DNA of 64,000 bases. Source: Bacteroidota bacterium (GTDB lineage: Bacteria; Bacteroidota; Bacteroidia; Bacteroidales; TTA-H9). The stretch lies in the NCBI GenBank assembly GCA_003250395.1, contig QKGM01000038.1, forward strand, positions 124,001 through 188,000. Direction: 5' to 3'. A program made the translations under genes and the position numbers. The notes under the pieces are model-generated. The model searched no databases. It was given only the letters and a program-made list of their open reading frames with translations, and was not told the origin of the DNA. Of the stretch, positions 28,533 to 37,255 are shown one piece after another. Position 1 is the stretch's first letter. Each line of letters opens with the position of its first letter.

Positions 28533-29045
28533 ATGATACAAGATTTTATACGCCAGCGGCGATCTGTTCGTAAATATCTTGCCCGCCCGGTCGATATTGA
28601 GATCATTCACTCTATACTGGAAGCAGGAATGAGTGCTCCATCAGCGGGGAACCAAAGGCCATGGGATTTTATCGTTGTGACCGATCATGATGTGATAGAA
28701 CGGATGAGTAAGACAGGGCCAAACTCTTTGCCTGCAAAAGATGCACCGGTTGTAATTCTTATTACGGGTGATACGAGCCGGGAACGATACAAAGGATACT
28801 GGCCTGTAGATTGTGCAGCAGCTACAGAAAACATGCTGCTTGAAATTACCAGGCTTGGGTTGGGTGCAGTATGGTTGGGGGTACATCCTGTCGCTGAGCG
28901 AAAAGAATATTTGCAGAATCTGTTTCAACTGCCATCAGCAATACATCCTTTCGCGATGATCAGCCTGGGATATACGGACGTTGATTTGAATAATGAAAGG
29001 GAATCAAGGTATGATATGAGTCGGGTTCATTATAACCGATGGTAA
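28533..29045 (+). CDS. Nitroreductase family protein
   Basis: A 170-residue FMN-dependent nitroreductase-fold enzyme. It starts MIQDFIRQRRSVRKYLARP with the RRSVRKY FMN phosphate-binding motif, then APSAGNQRPWDFIVV and the C-terminal GLGAVWLGV segment that lines the flavin. These dimeric enzymes reduce nitro compounds, quinones or flavins with NAD(P)H; the physiological substrate cannot be assigned. It is a single-gene unit ended by a strong bidirectional terminator. Confidence 0.93.
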   Translation: MIQDFIRQRRSVRKYLARPVDIEIIHSILEAGMSAPSAGNQRPWDFIVVTDHDVIERMSKTGPNSLPAKDAPVVILITGDTSRERYKGYWPVDCAAATENMLLEITRLGLGAVWLGVHPVAERKEYLQNLFQLPSAIHPFAMISLGYTDVDLNNERESRYDMSRVHYNRW

Positions 29046-29057
29046 ACAATTTAGCTT

Positions 29058-29107
29058 CTGATCATAAAAAAACGGTCGGCATTTGCCGACCGTTTTTTTA
29101 TGATCAG
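29058..29107. terminator. Bidirectional terminator (perfect 23-bp inverted repeat)
   Basis: Arms 29058-29080 and 29085-29107 are perfectly complementary around a 4-base loop. A central GC-rich core (ACGGTCGGC) is flanked by A-run and T-run on either side, so it can end both the nitroreductase transcript and the converging deoxyhypusine-synthase-like transcript. Confidence 0.92.
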
Positions 29108-29113
29108 AATGGT

Positions 29114-30133
29114 TTACTTATTGAAAAGCTTGGTCCATTCACGCGGAGTACGTTTCTTCCACAGCCCTTTAACATACGCATAGTTGATGATAAGCGGAAC
29201 AACGGTCGTGGCTTCAGCATACACCATTTGTTCATAGATTGTGTCAACTTTACCCCATGAGGCAGCTTCTTTAAGCGTTGAGCTTGAGCAGGCTCCATCA
29301 CGAACATCAGCAACGGTAATCTGAATGGCATACTTATGCAGTGGGACGTCATATCCAAGAATTTCTGCGCAAACTACAGTATCCTGAGCAAAGTTCTTTG
29401 GTACACCACCGCCTACCATGAATAACCCTGTAGTTCCGGCGGCAATCTTCACCTGGGTAAGTTCATGGAAGTCTTTAACTGAATCGATAGATACATGTTT
29501 ACCGGGATTTTCCACCTGGTGTTTTACCAGACCGAAGCCGGCACTGCTATCGCTGAAGGCAGGGCAGAAGATCGGGACATTCTTCTCGTAACAGGCCAGA
29601 ATGAGTGAATCCTCTTTCTTGCCGTGTTTGCTGAGATAACGCCCCATTTCATAAATAAATTCGCGCGAACTGTATGGACGTGGTTCAAGCGTGTCGGCAA
29701 TTTCTTTAATGGTGGCATCACAATTCTGGAGTTCCTCCTCGTCGATGAAAGTATCGTAAATCCTGTCGATATACAGGCTGCGAAGTGTCTTGTCATCATA
29801 AGTAGCAGCTCCGCGGTAGTGTTTAAACCCTAATGCCTCGAAGAAATCCATATCCACAATCGAAGCCCCGGTTGCTACTACAGCATCAATCATATTGTTA
29901 CGTACCATATCAATATACACCTGCATGCATCCTCCGGCAGAAGTGCTTCCTGCTATCGTGAGCCACGGGCTGCATGACTGATCGTCAAGCATCAGGTTAA
30001 AAATATCGGCGGCAGTAGCTGTATCACGCGATGAGAACGACATGTCACGCATTGAATCAAGCAACGCAGAGGAATCAAATGATTTGATGTCGATGTGTTT
30101 AATCGTTTCTTTCAGTAGATCAGTCTTGTTCAT
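29114..30133 (-). CDS. Deoxyhypusine synthase-like protein (probable homospermidine synthase type)
   Basis: About 339 residues from the ATG at 30133. It has the DHS fold signatures: TGASIVDMDFFEALGF, the NAD-binding FMVGGGVPKNF, and the active-site lysine K295 in ASWGKVD. In eukaryotes DHS transfers the aminobutyl group of spermidine to eIF5A; bacterial relatives studied so far make homospermidine or related polyamines. It lies 70 bases downstream of an arginine decarboxylase gene, which supports a polyamine role. A TACCTTTG box at 30195-30202 may give it its own promoter. The family is firm; the reaction is inferred. Confidence 0.88.
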   Translation of the reverse strand: MNKTDLLKETIKHIDIKSFDSSALLDSMRDMSFSSRDTATAADIFNLMLDDQSCSPWLTIAGSTSAGGCMQVYIDMVRNNMIDAVVATGASIVDMDFFEALGFKHYRGAATYDDKTLRSLYIDRIYDTFIDEEELQNCDATIKEIADTLEPRPYSSREFIYEMGRYLSKHGKKEDSLILACYEKNVPIFCPAFSDSSAGFGLVKHQVENPGKHVSIDSVKDFHELTQVKIAAGTTGLFMVGGGVPKNFAQDTVVCAEILGYDVPLHKYAIQITVADVRDGACSSSTLKEAASWGKVDTIYEQMVYAEATTVVPLIINYAYVKGLWKKRTPREWTKLFNK

Positions 30134-30194
30134 GATTATATTTTTAAATTGTTGAGTGCAAAGAATAATCCTTTTTTGGGATGATTGAATAGTG

Positions 30195-30202
30195 CAAAGG
30201 TA
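30195..30202 (-). promoter_or_regulatory. Possible -7 box before the DHS-like gene
   Basis: TACCTTTG on the minus strand in the 70-base gap after speA, about 62 bases before the DHS-like ATG. No good -33 box is seen, so it may only supplement readthrough from speA. Confidence 0.4.
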
Positions 30203-30203
30203 G

Positions 30204-31598
30204 TTAGTATCCAAGAATTTTTAGCATCGACTTGTAGCTTTGCTCTTTGGCGAATAGCTTGGTAAAGTATTCGCCACTTTCATCAAGGTCGATGATAACA
30301 TGTTTTGGGGATGGTATCATACAGTGCTGAATGCCTCCGTAACCGCTCAACGATTCCTGATATGCACCTATATTAAACAATCCGATGAATTGCTCACGGC
30401 CATCTACAATTTTTGGTAGAAAGATAGCATTTGAATGGGCTTCTGCATTGTAGAAGTCCTGGCTGTCGCAGGTAAGCCCCCCAAGATGAACCCGTTGATA
30501 ATTGCTCCCCCAGTTATTTACTGCCAGCAAAACATAACGCTGACTTATTGCCCAGGTGTCGGGTAATGTTGTCATAAAAGAGCTGTCAATCATGTTCCAT
30601 AACTCACGATCGTTCTGTTGCTTCTGGTGAACAATCGAGTATAGCATGGCACCAGACTCTCCAACCGTGAAAGATCCAAATTCTGTGAAAATATCAGGTT
30701 CAGGAACATCATTCTGGACACATATCGCCTTGATTTGCGCGACGATCTCTTCGGCCATATATTCATAGTCGTAGTTGAACTCGAGCGAATTTTTTACAGG
30801 AAATCCTCCCCCGATATTCAAGCTATCGAGTTCCGGGCAGATTTTCTTCAATTCACAATACAGGTTGACCGCTTTCGATAGTTCGTTCCAGTAGTATGCA
30901 GTGTCTTTAATTCCGGTATTTATAAAGAAGTGGAGCATCTTCATCGAGAAAAGACTGTTATCCTTGATCTTTTCCAGGTAGTAAGGAATTATATCATTAT
31001 AGCGTATTCCAAGCCGGGAGGTGTAGAACTCAAATTTGGGTTCTTCTTCTGAAGCGATTCTGATTCCCAGGTTAAGGGGTCTGTCAAGACCTGCTTCTAT
31101 ATACTTATCAAGTTCATACTTGTTGTCAAGAACAGGGATTACGTTATTAAACCCTGATGCTACAAGTGAAACGATATTCTCAATATATGCCGGTCTTTTA
31201 AAACCATTACAAACGATGAAGCGGTCGTTCTTTAAGGCTCCGCTCTCCACGAGCGCTTCCAGCAGGTTAATGTCAAATGCTGATGAAGTCTCTATATGTG
31301 TGTCGTTTTTAAGAACCTCTTCCAGGACAAACGAGAAATGAGAGCTCTTTGTACAGTAACAATAGTGGTAATCGGCATTGTAATTAGTTTTAGCCATGGC
31401 TACATTAAACATAATCTTTGCCTTCTGTATCTGATTACTGATTCTTGGCAGATAGGTAAGCCGTAAAGGTGTTCCGTACTGTTTGATGATATCCATCAGG
31501 GGGATTTCATTCCAGTAGAGATCGTCATCTACTACCTTATACTCATCAGTTGGAAACTCAAAAGTTTGTTCAATCAGATCAATATACTTGTTTTTCAT
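30204..31598 (-). CDS. speA: Arginine decarboxylase (fold III, PLP-dependent)
   Basis: A 464-residue PLP enzyme of the alanine-racemase/ornithine decarboxylase fold. The Schiff-base lysine is K84 in YCYCTKSSHFSF; HIETSSAFDINLLEAL, SLNIGGGFPV and the C-terminal LFNIGAYQESLSGYGG follow in order. It is shorter than E. coli SpeA (658 residues) and matches the compact form annotated as arginine decarboxylase in Bacteroidota. It would convert arginine to agmatine, the first step to putrescine. Substrate choice (arginine against another basic or diamino acid) is inferred from family. It sits just upstream of a DHS-like gene; no agmatinase gene is in the window. Confidence 0.87.
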   Translation of the reverse strand: MKNKYIDLIEQTFEFPTDEYKVVDDDLYWNEIPLMDIIKQYGTPLRLTYLPRISNQIQKAKIMFNVAMAKTNYNADYHYCYCTKSSHFSFVLEEVLKNDTHIETSSAFDINLLEALVESGALKNDRFIVCNGFKRPAYIENIVSLVASGFNNVIPVLDNKYELDKYIEAGLDRPLNLGIRIASEEEPKFEFYTSRLGIRYNDIIPYYLEKIKDNSLFSMKMLHFFINTGIKDTAYYWNELSKAVNLYCELKKICPELDSLNIGGGFPVKNSLEFNYDYEYMAEEIVAQIKAICVQNDVPEPDIFTEFGSFTVGESGAMLYSIVHQKQQNDRELWNMIDSSFMTTLPDTWAISQRYVLLAVNNWGSNYQRVHLGGLTCDSQDFYNAEAHSNAIFLPKIVDGREQFIGLFNIGAYQESLSGYGGIQHCMIPSPKHVIIDLDESGEYFTKLFAKEQSYKSMLKILGY

Positions 31599-31667
31599 CG
31601 AGCGATTTAGCTAAGTCAGATTAACATTTTTTCTCTTATCCGAATTCTTTACATTTTAACTGGGTGG

Positions 31668-31675
31668 CAAAAGTA
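31668..31675 (-). promoter_or_regulatory. Probable speA -7 box
   Basis: Minus-strand TACTTTTG, matching TAnnTTTG, about 70 bases upstream of the speA ATG. No clear -33 box. Confidence 0.4.
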
Positions 31676-31821
31676 AGCATAATTCTTTTACATTCTGTGG
31701 TTTGTGAATATTTTTATGAAAATGCATTTATCAGTATATTTATTGATAAACAGCATGTTGCGTTTTACAAATTGTTGTAATTTTATTTAAGGCAGGATGT
31801 TTCTTTTGAAAAAACTGCCAC

Positions 31822-31849
31822 AAAAAGGCAATCCAGGGTAGTTGGATTG
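31822..31849 (-). terminator. Probable terminator of ald
   Basis: On the minus strand a perfect 7-bp stem (CAATCCA with TGGATTG, 7-base loop) is followed by CC and five T. It lies about 30 bases after the ald stop codon. Confidence 0.6.
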
Positions 31850-31879
31850 GTCGTTTTGTTAGTAAGTATTTAAATCGGA

Positions 31880-33106
31880 TTAATGGAAAGCGGCTAATAA
31901 TAAATCAAGATCCTGCGAAGGGAGTTGATACATGTCAGCGAGGAATCGATTGGTGAAAATTCCATTGTAGATATATACGCCGGCTCTTGTTCCTGGATCT
32001 TCGCGTAACATACTGCCAAATCCCCCTTCTTCACCAATGCGTAAAAGCACTGGTGTAAACAGGTTGCTTAAAGCATAACTGGCAGTATGTGGTACCCGGG
32101 AAGCGATATTTGGAACACAGTAATGCGTGACGCCGTGTTTTACGAATACAGGATTTGCATGATTGGTATGACTGGAAGTTTCAACGCAACCTCCCTGATC
32201 AATACTGATATCGATGATAACGGAACCCTTTTTCATCTGTCCAACCATCTCTTCAGTAACAACAACCGGTGTACGTCCGTTTTTCGTATGGATAGCACCT
32301 ATAAGGACATCGGCTGTCTTTAACGATTTTAATAAGACCTGTGGTTGAAGGATGGATGTGAATATACGGGAATTCAGATTGTGCTGTATGGATCTCAGTT
32401 TGTATATATTGTTATCAAACACTTTTATCAAAGCACCCATTCCAATTGCTGTACGTGCTGCATATTCACCCACGGTACCTGCCCCAAGAATAACAACTTC
32501 TGAGGGATTAATTCCCGGAAAACCACCCAGCATGGTACCTCTGCCATAATCGGGATGGCTCAGGTATTCTGCAGCAACAAGAACACCAGTAGTACCGGCT
32601 ATTTCGCTCATTGCCCTGAGAACCGGGAATGCATCAGAACCGTCTTTCAGATGTTCAAATGCTACGGCAGTAATCTTTCGGCTAATCAGCTTGCGGAAAT
32701 AATCTTTGCAATGCGAGAAAGCCTGTACTGAGGAGAAAAGAATTTGACGGGGGCGCAGGTATTCCATTTCTTTGTCGGTAGGAGAGGCTATTTTCAGGAC
32801 GATATCCGCCTGATAAACCTCTTCTGCGGTTGACACAATCCGGGCTCCTGCACTGGCATACTCTTCATCAGAAAAGTTTGCCCGGGCTCCGGCTCCCTTT
32901 TGCATATATACCGTATGTCCATTCTCTGTCAACAGGCTGACGGCTGATGGTACTATCACGATGCGCTTCTCGTTTGGACTTGCTTCAGTTGGCAAGCCAA
33001 TAGAATGCCTGATTGGTGGACGGTTTGTTTCCAGTAACTCTTCTTTGGGAAGGAAGATCTCAGCCACCCCTGGCCTGTTAACGGGTTTTTGAATCGAATC
33101 CATCAC
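31880..33106 (-). CDS. ald: Alanine dehydrogenase
   Basis: A 408-residue protein of the alanine dehydrogenase/transhydrogenase alpha family. The N-terminal domain reads SIGLPTEASPNEKRIVIVPS, where canonical enzymes have a KEI(K) motif. The Rossmann motif is VVILGAGTVGEYAARTA, and VIIDISIDQGGCVETS and HYCVPNIASRVPHTAS are the well-conserved C-terminal blocks. It would catalyse NAD-linked deamination of L-alanine to pyruvate and ammonia. The N-terminus extends about 35 residues beyond short homologues. A TTG-N21-TAAATTTG promoter lies upstream. Confidence 0.9.
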   Translation of the reverse strand: MMDSIQKPVNRPGVAEIFLPKEELLETNRPPIRHSIGLPTEASPNEKRIVIVPSAVSLLTENGHTVYMQKGAGARANFSDEEYASAGARIVSTAEEVYQADIVLKIASPTDKEMEYLRPRQILFSSVQAFSHCKDYFRKLISRKITAVAFEHLKDGSDAFPVLRAMSEIAGTTGVLVAAEYLSHPDYGRGTMLGGFPGINPSEVVILGAGTVGEYAARTAIGMGALIKVFDNNIYKLRSIQHNLNSRIFTSILQPQVLLKSLKTADVLIGAIHTKNGRTPVVVTEEMVGQMKKGSVIIDISIDQGGCVETSSHTNHANPVFVKHGVTHYCVPNIASRVPHTASYALSNLFTPVLLRIGEEGGFGSMLREDPGTRAGVYIYNGIFTNRFLADMYQLPSQDLDLLLAAFH

Positions 33107-33170
33107 GCGCTTTTCCCTTTAAATTTTCTGTTTATAAGCAACTTTTAAGCAGAACTGTTTTCCTCCGATA

Positions 33171-33202
33171 CAAATTTACTAAAGATTACATACTTTGAGC
33201 AA
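33171..33202 (-). promoter_or_regulatory. Probable ald promoter
   Basis: Minus-strand TTG (33202-33200), 21-base spacer, then TAAATTTG (33178-33171). It matches the Bacteroidota -33/-7 pattern, with a leader of about 60 bases. Confidence 0.6.
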
Positions 33203-33252
33203 GTAATCTGTACAGTTCTTAACCAAAACCGAGATAGAATCTGCAGAAGTAA

Positions 33253-33705
33253 TCAATCTGCAGATACAGTCATACTGGCTCCGATATATATGATCCGTTC
33301 GTTCTCTCCATTTCCCGGAAGAATTGAAATATGGATTGTATCTTCAGGTAGTATTTCCGGAGCAATTTCGGGCCATTCTATAAAACAATAACTTCCGCCA
33401 GATAGATAGTCAGCAGCGCCTGTGTCGAATGCTTCCCTCGCATTTTTCAACCGGTAAAAGTCAAAGTGATAAACGTTGAATCCCCTGGTTGATGCATATT
33501 CATTAATGATTGTAAAAGTTGGACTACATACAGCAGCACCTGCACCCAACTGGTTGCAAATGCTTTTGATAAGTGTAGTTTTTCCGGCACCCATTGAACC
33601 GTGAAATGCAAAAACACGATTTCCCGGGTAGTTATTGAGAATCTGCAAAGCCACTGCATCCAGTGATGTTACACTTTTTACGATGATCTTGTTTTCCGGC
33701 GTCAT
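33253..33705 (-). CDS. tsaE: tRNA threonylcarbamoyladenosine biosynthesis ATPase TsaE
   Basis: A 150-residue P-loop ATPase. Walker A is HGSMGAGKTTLIKSI near residues 35-48, followed by the conserved SPTFTIINEY and HFDFYRLKN motifs and IEWPEIAPEILP. TsaE works with TsaB and TsaD to place the t6A37 modification on ANN-reading tRNAs and is essential in many bacteria. The length is normal. TsaB and TsaD are not in the window. Confidence 0.96.
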   Translation of the reverse strand: MTPENKIIVKSVTSLDAVALQILNNYPGNRVFAFHGSMGAGKTTLIKSICNQLGAGAAVCSPTFTIINEYASTRGFNVYHFDFYRLKNAREAFDTGAADYLSGGSYCFIEWPEIAPEILPEDTIHISILPGNGENERIIYIGASMTVSAD

Positions 33706-34110
33706 ATATATACTATCAAGTTGTCTGAATAATAAGAGAAAAAGTCTGTCTGATAAATCCTTATGATTAGTCTAGGATTTGTGGGAAATAATGGCATCCA
33801 GTTTTTTATCCGCAGGTCAGACGAACTCTTCCTGTTTGGAAAGATCGAACAGAAAATGGCTGGCAAATATAAATAAGGTTTCCGGCCGTCGATTATTTAG
33901 ATATATATGTCCAGACCAGGCGTTCTGACTCGTCTTTTCCTTTGCAAAGGTACTGGTTTTAACTATATAGCCTTTAAATAAGGTGTCAATACTGGAAGTT
34001 TTATAATATCCGGGGTACTATTTTGTCTTTTTTTTGGAAGGTATTATTGTTTATCTTTGCTGGTTTAATAATAGGCAGTAAATCAGCATATACACCAAAA
34101 AATTATTTCT
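33706..34110. other. Divergent intergenic region with two -7 boxes
   Basis: About 400 bases between tsaE (minus) and rocD (plus). TATCTTTG at 34052-34059 is a likely rocD -7 box. TACCTTTG on the minus strand at 33945-33952 could serve tsaE with a long leader. No other structure is evident. Confidence 0.5.
34052..34059 (+). promoter_or_regulatory. Probable rocD -7 box
   Basis: TATCTTTG, an exact TAnnTTTG match, 51 bases before the rocD ATG. The best upstream TTTG (34033-34036) is spaced a little short at 15 bases. Confidence 0.55.
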
Positions 34111-35334
34111 ATGTCAGTAAAACTTAGTTCTCCGCAAATTATGGAGCTTGAACACCATTACGGTGCTCATAATTATCATCCGCTACCAGTTGTGTTAAGC
34201 AAAGGCGAAGGTCCGCTGGTATGGGATGTTGAAGGAAAAGAGTATTATGATTTCCTTTCAGCTTATAGTGCAGTAAACCAGGGACATTGTCACCCGGCAA
34301 TTGTTGATGCTATGGTTGAACAGGCCCGCAGGATTACACTGACCTCACGGGCATTTTTTAATGATCAACTGGGGCCCTATGAGAAATTTGTGACAGAGTA
34401 TTTTGGCTATGAAAAAGTACTTCCGATGAATAGCGGGGCAGAAGCAGATGAAACCGCCCTTAAGCTTTGCCGTCGTTGGGCTTATGATAAGAAAGGTGTT
34501 CCCGAAGACCAGGCCAAAATTATTTGTTGCGAGGGTAACTTCCATGGCCGTACAATTACCATCGTTTCAATGTCGAACGATCCGGATAGCTATGCAGGAT
34601 TTGGGCCTTTTACCCCTGGTTTCGAAAAGATACCTTACAACGATATTGATGCTCTGGCTGAAGCTTTAAAGGATCCCAACGTTGCTGGTTTTCTTGTTGA
34701 ACCTATTCAGGGAGAAGCTGGTGTTTTTGTCCCCGATGATGGATACCTAAAGAAAGCTTATGATCTGTGTAAGGCAAATAACGTTTTATTTATTGCCGAT
34801 GAAGTACAAACAGGTATTGCACGTACCGGTAAACTTCTTGCATGCGATCATGAAGGTGTCCGTCCAGATATACTGATTCTCGGGAAAGCCCTGAGTGGTG
34901 GTGTTTTTCCTGTTTCCGCGGTATTGGCTGATAATGAAATTATGCTAACCATTAAACCAGGTGAACACGGATCTACTTTTGGAGGTAACCCGATAGCCTG
35001 CAGGGTAGCTATTGCTGCTCTGACAGTTGTTAAAGAAGAAAAGTTAGCCGAACGTGCAGAATATCTTGGAAAGATTTTCCGCGATGAAATGAATGCATTC
35101 AATTCCGATATGGTAGAACTGGTTCGGGGCAAAGGTCTTCTTAATGCTGTAATTATTCGTCCAAAGAATGGTAAACAGGCCTGGGATGTTTGTTTGAAGA
35201 TGGCTGAAAATGGAGTTCTGGCAAAGCCCACTCACCAGCACATCATCCGGTTTGCTCCTCCTCTTGTTATCACTGAAGCTCAACTGCGTGATGCTATCGA
35301 AAGGATAAAGAAATCTATTCTTTCGTTCGAATAA
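34111..35334 (+). CDS. rocD: Ornithine--oxo-acid transaminase
   Basis: A 407-residue class III PLP aminotransferase. It has the ornithine aminotransferase N-terminus ([20 protein letters not shown]), [25 protein letters not shown], the aspartate in [14 protein letters not shown] and the PLP lysine K259 in [10 protein letters not shown]. It converts ornithine and 2-oxoglutarate to glutamate semialdehyde and glutamate, linking arginine breakdown to proline and glutamate. The C-terminal [11 protein letters not shown] motif is intact. It is a single-gene unit with its own promoter box and terminator. Confidence 0.96.
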   Translation: MSVKLSSPQIMELEHHYGAHNYHPLPVVLSKGEGPLVWDVEGKEYYDFLSAYSAVNQGHCHPAIVDAMVEQARRITLTSRAFFNDQLGPYEKFVTEYFGYEKVLPMNSGAEADETALKLCRRWAYDKKGVPEDQAKIICCEGNFHGRTITIVSMSNDPDSYAGFGPFTPGFEKIPYNDIDALAEALKDPNVAGFLVEPIQGEAGVFVPDDGYLKKAYDLCKANNVLFIADEVQTGIARTGKLLACDHEGVRPDILILGKALSGGVFPVSAVLADNEIMLTIKPGEHGSTFGGNPIACRVAIAALTVVKEEKLAERAEYLGKIFRDEMNAFNSDMVELVRGKGLLNAVIIRPKNGKQAWDVCLKMAENGVLAKPTHQHIIRFAPPLVITEAQLRDAIERIKKSILSFE

Positions 35335-35355
35335 ATTTTGTTTTCCTTAATAAAT

Positions 35356-35387
35356 AAAAGGCCGTCAGAGTTATCTGGCGGCCTTTT
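35356..35387 (+). terminator. Terminator after rocD
   Basis: AAAAGGCCG(T)CAGA and TCTG(G)CGGCCTTTT form a 14-bp stem with one G-U pair around a 4-base loop, 21 bases after the rocD stop. The flanking A and T runs could also let it act on the converging minus-strand gene. Confidence 0.85.
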
Positions 35388-35423
35388 CCGTTCCCTCAAA
35401 TTCCGGCATATTTTAACTTCAGA

Positions 35424-36227
35424 TCAATTTGAAGTTGCCTGGGTTTTCTGTCGATTTGGTCTGTTATGATAAAGAATGGATGCACCAATAAAACGGGCTG
35501 ATAATGGCGTACTCATTTCCGGGTTAGAAAGCAACCTCTCCGGGTGCCATTGGACAGCCATAAGGAAGCCTTTATAACCATCAGGTGTTGATTCAATTGC
35601 TTCCGGAATGTTGTCGTGGCTGTATGCTGTGATGCTCAGATCTCTTCCTAGCCGGTCAATAGCCTGATGATGGTTAGTGTTGACAGTTCCGTTTTTAATG
35701 CCGGTGATAATATAAAGCATGCTGGATGTGTCAGTTTTAACTTCATGAAAGCAACTCTTCCAATCAGTACAACGATGTGAAATATTACTTGCATGTCTCG
35801 AGGGAATGTCTGGGATCAGTGTTCCCCCTGCCTGAATATTTATCATCTGCAGGCCACGGCATATTCCAAAAATGGGCATTTCCAGTTCCCTGGCAACTTT
35901 TATTACTGCAAGTTCAAGAGAGTCGCGGAACAGGTCAGGTCTTTCACATAAAGTGGTATCAGCTTCCTGCAAATAGAGCCCCGGGTATATATCTTCACCA
36001 CCGGTTAACAGGAGGCCGTCGCATTCCTTTAATGCCCTGCAGGCCGAATCAACAGGCAAATCGTACAGATTTACGAATTTCAGTGTTGAGTCTTCTGATA
36101 ATAACCATTGGATGTAGTTATCGCCTGCTTTGGAGATCGCGATTGTAAGTGGTCTGTTGCTGGTTTCTGAACATGCAGCGAATAGCAATAGCATTGAAAC
36201 AATGACAATAGTAAACAGATTTCTCAT
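35424..36227 (-). CDS. Class I glutamine amidotransferase (C26, gamma-glutamyl hydrolase-like) lipoprotein
   Basis: A 267-residue lipoprotein with SPII signal ending LLLFAAC at residue 19. The catalytic domain is the C26 gamma-glutamyl hydrolase/PuuD type: LLLTGGEDIYP, the nucleophile C123 in FGICRGLQMI, GTVNTNHHQAI and the His/Glu pair in VQWHPERL. Relatives hydrolyse gamma-glutamyl bonds such as gamma-glutamyl-GABA or gamma-glutamyl peptides. The lipid anchor puts this one in the envelope, which fits peptide scavenging more than cytosolic putrescine breakdown; that reading is inferred. Confidence 0.88.
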   Translation of the reverse strand: MRNLFTIVIVSMLLLFAACSETSNRPLTIAISKAGDNYIQWLLSEDSTLKFVNLYDLPVDSACRALKECDGLLLTGGEDIYPGLYLQEADTTLCERPDLFRDSLELAVIKVARELEMPIFGICRGLQMINIQAGGTLIPDIPSRHASNISHRCTDWKSCFHEVKTDTSSMLYIITGIKNGTVNTNHHQAIDRLGRDLSITAYSHDNIPEAIESTPDGYKGFLMAVQWHPERLLSNPEMSTPLSARFIGASILYHNRPNRQKTQATSN

Positions 36228-36296
36228 GCAGTCAATATATTTTGATTTCGGTTATCATCCTGAATTATTCATGCCACTGAAGGCGAATATATTATA

Positions 36297-37043
36297 TCAT
36301 CGCCAAACAATTTCACTGGTAAAGATAAGTTTCTGATCTGTCTTGCGACGTCCTCCGATTTTCATAACCGGGAATCCGGCGGAGGAACTGCACAATAATT
36401 CTATCTCATCTCCCTCAAAAGCTTCAGCCAGATAATTGATGCAAAACTGTGAAGGTTCAGCATCCCGGAACTGTTTTACAGGGAATGCATCCATTGCCAT
36501 TCGAACATAGTTGGCATTATTGACATGCCCATGCTGGTCAACGTCACTTGCTCTTACTTTATGAAAGCCGAACGATTCAGTTTGTTCGGGCATCATAATT
36601 CTGGGTGCTTCACCCCCGAGGGTTTGTTCCTGATTAACCCAGGTATTAAACTCTTTTAGTCTTTCGTCTTTTCTTGGTCGGCGTGTTTCAGCGTCAAGAA
36701 TCATCCATGAAGATGTGGCCAGTCCTATGGTCGTTCCATCTGGTTTGTGGATTCGGAACTCACGATAGGCTGTCAGTCCTTCCGATCCTCGGGGCCATGT
36801 ATCAATAAGAAAGGGTTCTTCCCAACGCGGGAAATAATCCATTTTAACCAAAAGGCGAACGAGTACCCATACTTGTTTGCTTTCTGTAAAACTCTCAAAG
36901 CCAAACCCGATGTGGTTTGCATGATGCCAGGCAGTTTCCTGCATAGCACCGAATAGTCCTGGAAGGCTAAGCCTGCCTCCAGCATCAGAATCACTCCAGT
37001 TGACCCTGTATGTATCTGTCCAGATACGTTTTAATTCATTCAT
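36297..37043 (-). CDS. Acyl-ACP thioesterase
   Basis: About 248 residues, two fused hot-dog domains of the acyl-ACP thioesterase family. N-terminal motifs are YRVNWSDSDAGGRLSLP and WVLVRLLVKMDYFPRWEEP; the C-terminal catalytic region has DVDQHGHVNNANYVRMAMD with the expected Asp/Asn/His residues. It releases free fatty acids from acyl-ACP. A TACTTTTG box on the minus strand at 37065-37072 overlaps the alternative TTG start at 37067, so the ATG at 37043 is preferred. Confidence 0.92.
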   Translation of the reverse strand: MNELKRIWTDTYRVNWSDSDAGGRLSLPGLFGAMQETAWHHANHIGFGFESFTESKQVWVLVRLLVKMDYFPRWEEPFLIDTWPRGSEGLTAYREFRIHKPDGTTIGLATSSWMILDAETRRPRKDERLKEFNTWVNQEQTLGGEAPRIMMPEQTESFGFHKVRASDVDQHGHVNNANYVRMAMDAFPVKQFRDAEPSQFCINYLAEAFEGDEIELLCSSSAGFPVMKIGGRRKTDQKLIFTSEIVWR

Positions 37044-37064
37044 AGATTCATAGGTTTCCTGAAT

Positions 37065-37072
37065 CAAAAGTA
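37065..37072 (-). promoter_or_regulatory. -7 box that sets the acyl-ACP thioesterase start
   Basis: Minus-strand TACTTTTG, 21 bases before the ATG at 37043. Because it overlaps the upstream in-frame TTG codon, it decides the start. Confidence 0.5.
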
Positions 37073-37255
37073 AGAAACATATTCAAACTTCTGCCTTTTG
37101 AATCGGCAGGTATGTTCAAATCATGAATGAATTGCATGGGTTCAGCCATCAATCTTTCCAGCGGTTTTTCATCTCTGGAGCCAGCCGTTAGAAAGATTAT
37201 TGCTACCTTAGCGGTGGTTTAATCTTGATTTATAAATCACCAATAAGAGATTTGA

